Source: CAZRQL01 sp964602415 (GTDB lineage Bacteria > Bacteroidota > Bacteroidia > Cytophagales > Flammeovirgaceae). From it: a stretch of 36,879 nt of DNA. Position 1 is the stretch's first letter; each line of letters starts with the position of its first letter. Position numbers and translations under genes: made by a program. The notes beneath the pieces are model-generated. The model was not told where the DNA came from, searched no databases, and was given only the letters and a program-made list of their open reading frames with translations. Positions 7,950 through 15,673 of the stretch are shown here, piece after piece. The DNA lies in assembly GCA_964602415.1 (NCBI GenBank), contig CAZRQL010000029.1, forward strand, positions 1 through 36,879, in the 5' to 3' direction.

Positions 7950-8685
7950 ATTTCCGCGTGCCAAAAACTTGTGTGTAATACGGTTGGTTTTCAGAAGAAA
8001 ACTCCACAGACATACCTAAATCTTTAAAGTCAGGGTTCATAATATTTTTGCAGTGCCCTTCGCTTTTGATCCAACCGTTAGGGATTACTTTGTCCATATC
8101 AAAGTTGTAGGCTACATTTTCACCAACGTTTTTCCACTGGTAGCCAACCCTTTTGACCCTCACCTCTGGAGTGCTACCATCCGAGCCATAGTGCGACATA
8201 GATTTGCGTTTGGCCATATCAATAGAGTGTATCGCCGCCGCTTGCTCAAGTTGGTTATCCCACACCAAAGGCGGAACAGGTGGCATGTTGGTATTGCCAC
8301 AACGGCAACCCGTTGCCCACCAACGATTTACTTCCTCCAACATAGTATTCTTGTCCAAAACAGAAGGTAGGGCGGTGAAGGTATCCTTCGACCAAATGGT
8401 ATCGCTGTTGCAGGCGAAACCTGTTCCTACTTGCAAGCTGTAAGTTTTGTTGTTCTGCAAGCCTGTAAGGGTAATCTTTTGACCTGAGGATGAGAAGGTT
8501 TTGCCTTCAATACGTACAGAAATCCGATTGCCCGCTCCTTTAGATTCGACCAGTATAGAACCATTGGCAGTGGAAATTTTGATGTCTTTCGGTTCTGAAG
8601 ATGCGGGGCATGATTCCTTTTGAGAACATGCAAAAGGCAATAAAGCCAACGCATAAACCAAGACTTTTGTCAAATTTTGTTTCAT
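7948..8685 (-). CDS. CAP/SCP-domain lipoprotein
   Basis: This is a 245-residue predicted lipoprotein: MKQN, a hydrophobic stretch, and a lipobox LPFAC with the lipidated Cys near residue 20. After an FN3-like segment (about 30-105, ending LTGLQNNKTYSLQV) comes a CAP/SCP domain (about 110-245). Family hallmarks are the LVWDNQLEQAAAIHS helix, MSHYGSDGSTPEVR, VGYQWKNVGENVAY and GHCKNIMNPDFKDLGM. Bacterial CAP proteins are exported and mostly of unknown biochemical activity. An in-frame ATG five codons upstream exists, but the start at 8685 places the basic residues and lipobox correctly. A TAAATTTG box lies on the minus strand at 8733-8726. No partner gene is nearby. Confidence 0.88.
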   Translation of the reverse strand: MKQNLTKVLVYALALLPFACSQKESCPASSEPKDIKISTANGSILVESKGAGNRISVRIEGKTFSSSGQKITLTGLQNNKTYSLQVGTGFACNSDTIWSKDTFTALPSVLDKNTMLEEVNRWWATGCRCGNTNMPPVPPLVWDNQLEQAAAIHSIDMAKRKSMSHYGSDGSTPEVRVKRVGYQWKNVGENVAYNFDMDKVIPNGWIKSEGHCKNIMNPDFKDLGMSVEFSSENQPYYTQVFGTRK

Positions 8686-8725
8686 AATTAAAACACTCAA
8701 CGATTTATTGATTTGATTTTGAGGT

Positions 8726-8733
8726 CAAATTTA
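8726..8733 (-). promoter_or_regulatory. -7 box for the CAP lipoprotein gene
   Basis: CAAATTTA on the plus strand reads TAAATTTG on the minus strand, matching TAnnTTTG about 40 bases before the gene start. No TTG is found at the standard spacing. Confidence 0.45.
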
Positions 8734-8779
8734 AATCAAAACTTTTAGTCGCTAATTTTTCTCAAAGATTTTGGAAAAA

Positions 8780-8812
8780 TTGGTAATTGTAAATTTTATT
8801 GTGCTAACTTTG
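8780..8812 (+). promoter_or_regulatory. Bacteroidota promoter for rpmE2
   Basis: TTG at 8780-8782, 22 bases, then TAACTTTG at 8805-8812. This matches the phylum's -33/-7 layout and predicts a short leader before the ATG at 8851. Confidence 0.8.
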
Positions 8813-8850
8813 CAGCCCTAAAATTACCTGAAAAAGAAATTATTTCGTGT

Positions 8851-9105
8851 ATGAAAAAAGATATTCATCCTAAATACCAAGAAGTTGTGTTCTTGGATAT
8901 GTCCTCCGGTTTCAAGTTTTTGACTCGTTCAACCATGGGGTCATCTGAGACCGTTGAGTGGGAAGACGGCAAGAAGTACCCCGTTATCAAAGTGGAGGTT
9001 TCATCTGAATCGCACCCCTTTTACACCGGCAAAAACACCTTTACCATGAAAGCCGGGCGCGTCGAAAAATTCAATCAAAAGTACGCCAAAGTCAAAAAGT
9101 CTTAG
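8851..9105 (+). CDS. rpmE2: 50S ribosomal protein L31 type B
   Basis: The 84-residue protein is the zinc-independent (type B) L31. It begins MKKDIHPKYQEVVFLDMSSG and ends in FNQKYAKVKKS. The segment SSESHPFYTGKNTF is the L31 signature. It contains no cysteines, which distinguishes it from the zinc-ribbon type A. L31 sits on the central protuberance of the large subunit. The gene is a single transcription unit with its own promoter and terminator. Type B copies are zinc-starvation paralogues in some phyla; in Bacteroidota this form is often the main one, and whether a type A copy exists cannot be seen here. Confidence 0.97.
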   Translation: MKKDIHPKYQEVVFLDMSSGFKFLTRSTMGSSETVEWEDGKKYPVIKVEVSSESHPFYTGKNTFTMKAGRVEKFNQKYAKVKKS

Positions 9106-9121
9106 TTTTCTTATGCCCAAG

Positions 9122-9157
9122 ACACCCTCTGATTGTTAGATTGGAGGGTGTTTTTTT
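9122..9157 (+). terminator. Rho-independent terminator after rpmE2
   Basis: ACACCCTC (9122-9129) pairs with GAGGGTGT (9144-9151), followed by seven T. The T-tract runs into the TTG element of the pdhA promoter. Confidence 0.93.
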
Positions 9158-9185
9158 GTTTGGCAGTATTTTGTTTTTACTTTTG
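9156..9185 (+). promoter_or_regulatory. Bacteroidota promoter for pdhA
   Basis: TTG at 9156-9158, 19 bases, then TACTTTTG at 9178-9185, an exact TAnnTTTG. The ATG at 9204 lies 18 bases later, which rejects the longer frame starting at 9141. Confidence 0.8.
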
Positions 9186-9203
9186 CAACAAAGAAAAAAA
9201 TTC

Positions 9204-10202
9204 ATGTCAAACCCCAAGTATTCATTTTCAAAGGAGCAATACCTTTTTTGGTTTGAAAACATGCTCTTGCAGCGAAGATTTGAGGAAAAATGCGCCCAAC
9301 TCTACGGGCAACAAAAAATAAAAGGATTTTGTCATTTGTACATAGGTCAAGAGGCTTGCTCTTCGGGGACTGTCTCGGCCTTAACTGCTGACGACAAATA
9401 CATTACAGCCTACCGCGACCATGGGTTGCCACTGGCTCTGGGCACTTCGGCAGACTCTGTAATGGCCGAACTTTTTGCCAAATCCACAGGCTGCTCAAGA
9501 GGCAAAGGAGGCTCGATGCACATCTTCGACAAAGAGCGCAATTTTATGGGGGGGCATGGCATTGTCGGGGGGCAAGTGCCTCTGGGTGCGGGTATTGCTT
9601 TTGCAGAAAAATACAACGGCACAAAAAACGTATGCATTTGCTTTATGGGCGATGGTGCTGTGCGACAAGGTGCTTTCCACGAAGCCCTCAATATGGCTAT
9701 GACTTGGCAACTGCCTGTCATATTCGTCATCGAAAACAATGGCTACGCGATGGGTACTTCGGTGTCAAGAACCTCGAACGTTACCGATTTGTATAAACTT
9801 GGCTTCGCTTACGATATGCCCAGCGAGCCTGTGGACGGCATGAGAGTAGAAGAAGTGCATTTGGCTGTGGCCAAAGCCGCAGAAAGAGCGCGCGGCGGTG
9901 AAGGACCTACCTTGCTGGAATTTAGAACGTACCGCTACCGTGGGCACTCTATGTCAGACCCTGCCAAATACCGCACCAAAGACGAAGTAGAAAACTACAA
10001 ATCCATTGACCCGATAGAACAGTGCCGAACAGAATTGGAAAAAATGGGCTTGCAAGAAGCTGATTTTGAAAACTTTGAGTCCAAAATTGCCGCTATTGTA
10101 GCCCAAGCGGTGAAATTTGCAGAAGACTCGCCCTATCCCGATCCCCAAGAAGCTTACCAAGATGTCTATATCCAACAGGATTACCCCTTCATAATGGACT
10201 AA
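9204..10202 (+). CDS. pdhA: Pyruvate dehydrogenase E1 component, alpha subunit
   Basis: This 332-residue E1-alpha subunit binds thiamine diphosphate and decarboxylates pyruvate in the pyruvate dehydrogenase complex. Visible motifs are LYIGQEA, RDHG (residues 71-74), GGSMHIF, MGGHGIVGGQVPLGAG, and the ThDP/Mg site GDGAVRQGAFHEALNMA starting at residue 149 and ending with NN at 178-179. The loop YRYRGHSMSDPAKYR corresponds to the conserved regulatory loop of E1-alpha. The lysine-rich start MSNPKYSFSKEQ is normal for the family. The E1-beta gene is not adjacent. A branched-chain 2-oxoacid dehydrogenase alpha subunit is the main alternative, but the overall match is to the pyruvate enzyme. Confidence 0.93.
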   Translation: MSNPKYSFSKEQYLFWFENMLLQRRFEEKCAQLYGQQKIKGFCHLYIGQEACSSGTVSALTADDKYITAYRDHGLPLALGTSADSVMAELFAKSTGCSRGKGGSMHIFDKERNFMGGHGIVGGQVPLGAGIAFAEKYNGTKNVCICFMGDGAVRQGAFHEALNMAMTWQLPVIFVIENNGYAMGTSVSRTSNVTDLYKLGFAYDMPSEPVDGMRVEEVHLAVAKAAERARGGEGPTLLEFRTYRYRGHSMSDPAKYRTKDEVENYKSIDPIEQCRTELEKMGLQEADFENFESKIAAIVAQAVKFAEDSPYPDPQEAYQDVYIQQDYPFIMD

Positions 10203-10207
10203 CGAAG

Positions 10208-10231
10208 CGCGGGTTTTAGCCCGCGTTTTTT
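10208..10231 (+). terminator. Hairpin with T-tract between pdhA and the MFS gene
   Basis: CGCGGG (10208-10213), loop TTTTAG, CCCGCG (10220-10225), then six T. The tract ends only 4 bases before the next ATG (10236), so this is both a good terminator and part of the leader of the following gene. Confidence 0.85.
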
Positions 10232-10235
10232 ATTG

Positions 10236-11438
10236 ATGACAATTTTTGCACTATATCAAAAATCTTTTTCGGGACTAAGCCGCTCAGTGTGGATTTTGGC
10301 TCTTGTGGCTTTGGTGCTCAGAAGTGGGACCATGATTGTCCCTTTTCTGACTGTTTACCTTACAATTGAGCTGAGGTTTTCGATGGCAGAAGCCGGTATT
10401 TGCATGAGTTTTTTTGGTTTGGGATCTGTGGCAGGTGCTTTCGCAGGCGGAAAACTCACAGATAGGTACGGTGCTTATTACGTACAACTGCTCGCCCTGT
10501 TGGGGGGAGGACTGATGATTTGGCTGCTTAGGGCGGCAGATACGGTTTGGCTTTTTAGTTTGGTTGCTTTTTGGCTCAGTGCGATTGCCGACTCGTTTCG
10601 TCCGGCGATTATGGCGGCTGTCAAGCAGTTCAGTAGCCAAGAAAACCTCACCCGCTCAATGTCTCTGATTAGGCTGGCCATAAACCTTGGCTTTGCGGTT
10701 GGCCCCTCTTTGGGTGGTTTGTTAGCCCAATCTTACGGATTTGGAGTGCTATTTTGGGGAAATGGAGCGGCCTGTATGGCCGCAGCGGTAATTTTTGGTA
10801 GCAGCATCCCTCATTCATCGCCACAAAAACCAAAATCAGAGAGCACCAAAGCCACAAAAAGCCAATATTCCCCTTATGCCGATGGCAACTTTTTGGTTTT
10901 TCTGGCTTTACTGGTTCTCAGTATGATGGCGTTTATGCAACTTTTGAGCTCTTTTCCACTGTTTCTAAAAAACGAACTTAACTTCAGTGAAAGTAAAATT
11001 GGGGCTTTGATGGCTATGAATGGTTTATTGATAGCCCTGCTGGAAATGCCGATTGTTTTCTCCTTTGAAAAGCGTTTTAATACCTTAATATTGGTAAGTA
11101 TAGGAACTGCACTGATTGCTGTCTCTTACTTGGTTCTTTTGCTTCATTCGGTTCGGGCAGCGGTTGTTTGTATGCTTTTGCTGACGATTGGCGAAATCCT
11201 ACAATTTCCTTTTAGCAACTCTTACGTAGCCCAAAAGTCCGGCGATTCTCCCGGCGAATACATGGGCTTGTACTTCGTGGCCATTGCGGTAGCTCAAATC
11301 CTATCCCCTTTTGCAGGGCTTTGGCTGGCCGAAAACTATGGCTTCACAATCTTGTGGCTTTCAATATGTTGCATGGGCTTAGTCTCAGCCGCAGGCTTTT
11401 TGGTTTTAAAGAAATTCTCCGCAAAAAAAATCCCTTAA
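10236..11438 (+). CDS. Major facilitator superfamily transporter
   Basis: The 400-residue protein has twelve predicted membrane segments in two six-helix halves, separated by a hydrophilic loop at about 185-215 (SSPQKPKSESTKATKSQ). The MFS motif A appears as GGKLTDRYG after helix 2, and SGTMIVPFLTVYL in helix 1 is typical of the drug/metabolite efflux branch (MdtH/YceL-like). Substrate is not predictable. ATG 10236 follows an in-frame TTG at 10233; the ATG is preferred. No promoter fits between the pdhA terminator and this start, so expression probably relies on readthrough or on a promoter inside pdhA. The stop shares TTAA with the convergent cytochrome gene. Confidence 0.88.
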   Translation: MTIFALYQKSFSGLSRSVWILALVALVLRSGTMIVPFLTVYLTIELRFSMAEAGICMSFFGLGSVAGAFAGGKLTDRYGAYYVQLLALLGGGLMIWLLRAADTVWLFSLVAFWLSAIADSFRPAIMAAVKQFSSQENLTRSMSLIRLAINLGFAVGPSLGGLLAQSYGFGVLFWGNGAACMAAAVIFGSSIPHSSPQKPKSESTKATKSQYSPYADGNFLVFLALLVLSMMAFMQLLSSFPLFLKNELNFSESKIGALMAMNGLLIALLEMPIVFSFEKRFNTLILVSIGTALIAVSYLVLLLHSVRAAVVCMLLLTIGEILQFPFSNSYVAQKSGDSPGEYMGLYFVAIAVAQILSPFAGLWLAENYGFTILWLSICCMGLVSAAGFLVLKKFSAKKIP

Positions 11439-12085
11439 TCGCCTTTGCGCATGGTAAGCAAATATTGAACCAGAGCGGAAGTTTCTTGGTCATTGAGTAT
11501 GTTTTTATAGGAGGGCATGGCATTTTTGCCTTTGGAAAGCAGCGTTTTTATTTCTTCGGGAGATTGTAAGGAAATACGCAAATTTTTTGCACCGGAAAGT
11601 CCTTTGTCGCCGTTTTCTCCGTGGCAAGAAGTACAATATTGACCATAAAGAGCCTTGCCGTGCGCAACAGCATCGTAGTCGGCGGCATCAGCGGCCACAG
11701 CATAAGTCAGTTGGGTTTGGGGTTTGAGAATTTGCTTTTTGCCCATCTCAGCCAAACCATACGCCGCCACAATCAACACCACAGAAAGCACGGCCATCGG
11801 CTTGTTTTTCTTTTTAAAACCCAAAACAGCAATCGGTATGGACGCAAAAACAGCCACCAATTTTATCACATACATAGACCTGAAAGGGTCGGCCATATTG
11901 AGCAGCATCCACACACCTGTGAGCAAAAACAGAAAACTCACCACCATCTCGGGAACTTTGAGCCGCTTTGACATTTTTTCCAAAGAATCGGGAAAAGCTA
12001 ACAAATACACCAATTTGATAAGATAGATAACCAAAAAAAGTGTTACCACCAGTTTATGGGTGTGCAAAAGGGCTGTATAATTCAT
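11435..12085 (-). CDS. SirB2-like membrane protein fused to cytochrome c
   Basis: The 216-residue protein has four predicted membrane helices (about 11-31, 46-63, 71-89 and 95-112) with charged connections, resembling the SirB2 family (HTHKLVVTLFLVIYLIKLVYLL). A linker leads to a C-terminal class I cytochrome c domain facing the periplasm. The haem motif is CTSCH at 151-155 and the likely axial Met is in NAMPSY at 190. A role in membrane-associated electron transfer is inferred; partners are unknown. A minus-strand TACTTTTG box lies 17-24 bases before the start. It converges on the MFS gene, the two stops overlapping by 4 bases. Confidence 0.87.
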   Translation of the reverse strand: MNYTALLHTHKLVVTLFLVIYLIKLVYLLAFPDSLEKMSKRLKVPEMVVSFLFLLTGVWMLLNMADPFRSMYVIKLVAVFASIPIAVLGFKKKNKPMAVLSVVLIVAAYGLAEMGKKQILKPQTQLTYAVAADAADYDAVAHGKALYGQYCTSCHGENGDKGLSGAKNLRISLQSPEEIKTLLSKGKNAMPSYKNILNDQETSALVQYLLTMRKGD

Positions 12086-12101
12086 TGTTTAAAATTTATC
12101 T

Positions 12102-12109
12102 CAAAAGTA
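12102..12109 (-). promoter_or_regulatory. -7 box for the cytochrome c gene
   Basis: CAAAAGTA on the plus strand reads TACTTTTG on the minus strand, an exact TAnnTTTG shortly before the ATG at 12085. No clear -33 TTG is seen. Confidence 0.5.
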
Positions 12110-12205
12110 CCCTGAAAGCAGGTAAAATCTAAAAATACTTTACTTAAAATTAGTTAAAAGACGAAAAACTCCGGCTTCACTTGATAAAAACAATCATCAA
12201 AAAAC

Positions 12206-13570
12206 CTACTGCCTCTCATAAGCTCCCAAATCGTATTTTTCGCCTCTGGGTTTGGCTTTGAGGTCTATGGGCAAGTCGGGGATGGCTTGGCCTTTGTCTA
12301 TGGCGGGGCTGAGTGTATCGAGACGGTAGTCAAAGAGTCGCGGGTTCAAAAAGCGTGGGTTTTCATTGACTATGTTGCCGTTGACCTTCCAATCGCTGCG
12401 CTCGGTGCGTAAAAGATTGTCTTGGGCTGCAATTTGGAAATCCACACCACTTTGAGAGAGCAGTAAGAGTTCTTCTTTTTGCGAACCCCAGATAATGTTG
12501 TTTTGGAGTTCAATATTGAGCGGGGCACTCAAACTGCCGCCGGGCAAATAGTTGGAAATAATAAAACTGGGGGCATCTCTGAAAAAATTAAACCCAAAAT
12601 TGGCAAATGTGTTTTGTCTCAAGTGATAGTTTCCACCTATCAAAATCAATACATTGCCCTCTATACAATTGTGAATCAGACAATTTTCTAATCTTAAATC
12701 TGAATTGTAGGCTTGAAAACCATTGCGGGACATGTTGTAAATGATGGTGTAGCGCACAATCAAATCCTCTTGCGCATCTTGGTCGGGCGTGCCCAAATAA
12801 AACCCGTTGACCGCATTTTTGATGATAGCCCACTCAATGAGGTTGTTTTTTGAGCCTACCAAAAAGGTGATGCCTTTCCATTGGCCGGGCAGGTTTTGAT
12901 AGGCGGGGTCTTGGCGTATTTGGCTAAAAATCACGGGGTTTTTGGGCGTTCCTTCTACCAGTAGAGTCCCTTTGACAAAAATATCCGAACCCGTGCCAAG
13001 GTAAATCTGGCAGCCTTGCTCGATGCGCAATGTACACAAACTGTCCACCAGTACATCCTCTCTAATGACGTAAGGCAATCCGGCCCGCCATGTCTGGTTG
13101 CATAAGATGCTGTCCCTAAAAAAATTAGCGTTCCGCCCGTACCCATCAAGCACTACGATTTGCTCGTTGGAATTGGTAACAAAGCGCAACTTGTCCAGCA
13201 GCCTAAAAACCGTATCCTGCCCTTGAGCGATGAGTTTGACCAGCACCAACAAACTATCTTTGCCCAACAGACGGATGCCGGTATGCGACTGGGCTTGTAC
13301 GCCATTGACAATAAGGTGATAAGGACTTTGCTCATCAAGAAAAACAGAAGATATCACCACACTTTGGGCAATGGGGTTAACCACTTTCAACCGCAGCGTA
13401 GGGCTTTCCAAACCTACAAAAAGCGTGTCAAAATAGAGCGTGTCACTTGAAAATTGGAGTCTGACAGATGGGTCGCTAGAAATTTTTTCCCACTCCGGCT
13501 GACAGGAAAATACCCCAAAAACCGCTAAAAAGGAAAAATACCGGGCAAAAACCCGGTACATTTCATCCAT
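12206..13570 (-). CDS. Parallel beta-helix (pectate-lyase-fold) lipoprotein
   Basis: This 454-residue protein is probably exported and lipidated. From MDEMYRVFARYF a hydrophobic stretch ends in FGVFSC, a lipobox with an unusual Phe at -2. An N-terminal beta-sandwich follows (to about 190), then a right-handed beta-helix region with NxI/NxL ladder residues such as LIEWAIIKNA, LRLENCLIHN, LRQNTFANFG and IELQNNIIWG. The C-terminus DYRLDTLSPAIDKG and YDLGAYERQ is the ending common to many Bacteroidota beta-helix proteins. No catalytic residues of a polysaccharide lyase are evident. Starts further upstream in the same frame (up to 13735) are open; 13570 or 13561 best places the signal sequence. 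It lies downstream of rimO on the same strand. Confidence 0.8.
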   Translation of the reverse strand: MDEMYRVFARYFSFLAVFGVFSCQPEWEKISSDPSVRLQFSSDTLYFDTLFVGLESPTLRLKVVNPIAQSVVISSVFLDEQSPYHLIVNGVQAQSHTGIRLLGKDSLLVLVKLIAQGQDTVFRLLDKLRFVTNSNEQIVVLDGYGRNANFFRDSILCNQTWRAGLPYVIREDVLVDSLCTLRIEQGCQIYLGTGSDIFVKGTLLVEGTPKNPVIFSQIRQDPAYQNLPGQWKGITFLVGSKNNLIEWAIIKNAVNGFYLGTPDQDAQEDLIVRYTIIYNMSRNGFQAYNSDLRLENCLIHNCIEGNVLILIGGNYHLRQNTFANFGFNFFRDAPSFIISNYLPGGSLSAPLNIELQNNIIWGSQKEELLLLSQSGVDFQIAAQDNLLRTERSDWKVNGNIVNENPRFLNPRLFDYRLDTLSPAIDKGQAIPDLPIDLKAKPRGEKYDLGAYERQ

Positions 13571-13750
13571 TTCGTTCCATGAAAAAACTCTTTTCCTTAG
13601 GCATACAACTGTTTTTTTTTTCATAAGTTCCACCGCTAAAGCGATTTTGGTATAATTTTTAAAAAATATATTCCAAAAGACAGTAAAAACTTCGTGTAGA
13701 AGTAGTTTTTTTGATATAATCGGACTACCGCTCAAAAAACCGAGAATGCT

Positions 13751-15061
13751 CTAAATCGGCTCGCCATACAAATCAAATTCCTCTGCATCAGTGATTTTGA
13801 TAGAGGCAAATGAACCCACCCTCAAAAAATGTTTGCTTGCGTCTATGAGTACTTCATTGTCCACTTCATAGGAGTCGTGTTCGGTTCGACCCACAAAATA
13901 GCCGCCTTCTTTTTTGTCTATGAGCACCTTGAGCGTTTGGCCTATTTTGGCTTGGTTGTGCTCGGTAGAGATTTGCTCTTGCAATTCCATGATTTCATCG
14001 GCGCGCTCCTGTTTGACCGATTGGGGAACGCTATCCTCCAAATCATAAGCAGCGGTCTTTTCTTCATGTGAATACGTAAACACACCCAGCCGTTCAAATC
14101 TCATTTTCTCGACAAAATCAAGCAGTTGAACATATTGCTCTTCGGTCTCGCCCGGATGACCAACTATCAAAGTGGTGCGGATGGCGATACCGGGTACTTT
14201 GGCACGGATGGTCGCCAGCAGTTCTTCCGTTTTGGGGCGGGTGATGCCGCGCCTCATCATTTTGAGCATCTCGGTTGAGCCATGCTGCAAGGGAATATCC
14301 AAGTAATTGCAAATGTTATCTCGCTCGGCCATCACATCCAATACGTCCATTGGAAAGCCGGCAGGAAAAGCATAATGCAATCTAATCCATTCAATACCCT
14401 CTACATCAGAGAGTTGCCTGAGTAAGTCAGCCAAATTGCGTTTTTTGTGCAAATCCAACCCATAGTAGGTTGAATCTTGGGCTATCAGCAGCAGTTCTTT
14501 GACCCCGTTTTTGGCTAAATTTTTGGCTTCCAGCACCAATTCTTCGATGGGTCGGGACACATGCCGCCCGCGCATGAGCGGTATGGCACAAAAAGAACAA
14601 GGGCGGTCGCAGCCTTCCGAAATTTTCAAATAAGCAAAATGCTTGGCCGTAGTCGTAACCCGCTCCCCCAGCAGTTCGTGCCGGTAATCTACTTTGAATT
14701 TTTTGAGCAAGGCGGGCAGTTCGTTGGTGCCAAAAAAAGCATCCACTTCGGGAATCTCACGCTCCAAATCTTCGCGGTAACGCTGTGAAAGACAACCCGT
14801 AACGTAAACTTTATTGACTTTACCTTTCTTTTTGGCTTCCACGTATTGCAAAATGGTATCGATAGACTCTTGCTTGGCGTTGTCTATAAACCCACAAGTA
14901 TTGATAACCACGACATTGGCTCCGCTTCGCTTGCTTTCGTGGGTAACCTGTACCCCACCGGCTTGGAGTTGGGTAAGTAGGTTTTCGGAGTCCACGAGGT
15001 TTTTTGAGCAGCCCAGCGTAACGATATTGACTTTGTCGCGGTGTAAAGTTTTGGTTTTCAT
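13751..15061 (-). CDS. rimO: Ribosomal protein S12 methylthiotransferase RimO
   Basis: RimO is a radical-SAM enzyme that adds a methylthio group to an aspartate of ribosomal protein S12. The 436 residues show the N-terminal MTTase domain with VTLGCSKNLVDSE (Cys18), NTCGFI (Cys56) and VTGCLSQRY (Cys90), which hold the auxiliary iron-sulfur cluster. The radical-SAM triad is CDRPCSFC (Cys151, 155, 158), followed by IPLMRGRHVSRP. A TRAM domain closes the protein. GCSKNLVDSE and MRGRHVSRP favour RimO over MiaB. A minus-strand TATCTTTG box lies 11-18 bases before the start. The gene is followed at some distance by the beta-helix lipoprotein gene. Confidence 0.97.
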   Translation of the reverse strand: MKTKTLHRDKVNIVTLGCSKNLVDSENLLTQLQAGGVQVTHESKRSGANVVVINTCGFIDNAKQESIDTILQYVEAKKKGKVNKVYVTGCLSQRYREDLEREIPEVDAFFGTNELPALLKKFKVDYRHELLGERVTTTAKHFAYLKISEGCDRPCSFCAIPLMRGRHVSRPIEELVLEAKNLAKNGVKELLLIAQDSTYYGLDLHKKRNLADLLRQLSDVEGIEWIRLHYAFPAGFPMDVLDVMAERDNICNYLDIPLQHGSTEMLKMMRRGITRPKTEELLATIRAKVPGIAIRTTLIVGHPGETEEQYVQLLDFVEKMRFERLGVFTYSHEEKTAAYDLEDSVPQSVKQERADEIMELQEQISTEHNQAKIGQTLKVLIDKKEGGYFVGRTEHDSYEVDNEVLIDASKHFLRVGSFASIKITDAEEFDLYGEPI

Positions 15062-15071
15062 ATCAAAGCCA

Positions 15072-15079
15072 CAAAGATA
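15072..15079 (-). promoter_or_regulatory. -7 box for rimO
   Basis: CAAAGATA on the plus strand reads TATCTTTG on the minus strand, an exact TAnnTTTG just upstream of the rimO ATG. No TTG is found at the standard distance. Confidence 0.5.
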
Positions 15080-15109
15080 ACGGATTTGTTGCGCTTGCCT
15101 AATGAAAAC

Positions 15110-15144
15110 AAAATCATAAAAGTCTTAATAACCATAGAAATCAT
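15110..15144 (+). repeat. Left copy of near-direct repeat flanking the GxxExxY gene
   Basis: It begins AAAATCATAAAAGTCTTAA and ends GAAATCAT. The copy at 15599-15634 begins AAAATCATAAAAATCCTAA and ends AAAATCAT, in the same orientation and almost the same length (35 versus 36 bases). The pair brackets the GxxExxY gene. Confidence 0.5.
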
Positions 15145-15170
15145 TTTCAAAAAAAAGCACCCCGAAGATT

Positions 15171-15569
15171 TTACTTGTTTGCGTTTAAAAAAACCTTTCT
15201 TTTCAATTCGGGTTTCAAACCAAAATTCAACAGCAACCCGACTTCTATTTGCGTGGCTTTCAAATAGTTTACCAGTTGGGCTTCATGAGCCGAAGCAATG
15301 GTTTGAGTGGCTTTTAGCTCTAAAATAACCAATTGATTCACAATAATATCAGCGTAATAATCACCAATTTCTTGTTGGTCATAATACACTTTGATAGGAA
15401 CTTGTCTTTCGGCATACAAACCTGCTTTTTTTAACTCTGTGAGCATCGCGTTCTCATAAACTTTCTCCAAAAATCCATGGCCAAGTTGATTGTAAACAGT
15501 AAAAAATACCTTGATAATTTTATCCGTGAGGTCGCTGTATTTGTGGTTTTCTGTTTGCATATTTTTCAA
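15171..15569 (-). CDS. GxxExxY family PD-(D/E)XK nuclease-like protein
   Basis: This 132-residue protein has the family motif GFLEKVY (Gly32, Glu35, Tyr38) and the nuclease-fold core: Asp74 in DYYADIIVN and an E-x-K pair in LELKAT (Glu84, Lys86). These are the expected PD-(D/E)XK positions of PF13366. GxxExxY genes are widespread single genes in Bacteroidota and other phyla. Their biological role is unknown to me, and nuclease activity is only inferred from the fold. A second start three codons in (15560) is equally possible. The gene lies alone between near-direct AT-rich repeats, between rimO and trpS, which suggests insertion as a unit. Confidence 0.92.
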   Translation of the reverse strand: MKNMQTENHKYSDLTDKIIKVFFTVYNQLGHGFLEKVYENAMLTELKKAGLYAERQVPIKVYYDQQEIGDYYADIIVNQLVILELKATQTIASAHEAQLVNYLKATQIEVGLLLNFGLKPELKRKVFLNANK

Positions 15570-15598
15570 ATAATAATATTGTGATAGTTAAGACAACA

Positions 15599-15634
15599 AA
15601 AATCATAAAAATCCTAACAATCTTAAAAAATCAT
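15599..15634 (+). repeat. Right copy of near-direct repeat flanking the GxxExxY gene
   Basis: This copy matches 15110-15144 with a few substitutions and one extra base. It lies between the GxxExxY start and the trpS promoter. See the left copy for the shared ends. Confidence 0.5.
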
Positions 15635-15654
15635 CTGCTAATTATTTATTTTAA

Positions 15655-15662
15655 TAATTTTG
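15655..15662 (+). promoter_or_regulatory. -7 box for trpS
   Basis: TAATTTTG is an exact TAnnTTTG that ends 11 bases before ATG 15674. It supports that start over the long upstream in-frame extension. No matching TTG is seen. Confidence 0.55.
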
Positions 15663-15673
15663 CAAAAAAGTCT

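Noticed and set aside
9141..9203. Longer N-terminus for pdhA
   Set aside because: It would begin inside the rpmE2 terminator and span the pdhA promoter; the extra residues do not fit E1-alpha.
13720..13765. Weak hairpin at the rimO stop as a terminator
   Set aside because: The stem has only about six pairs with a G-U wobble and includes the stop codon; too weak to call.
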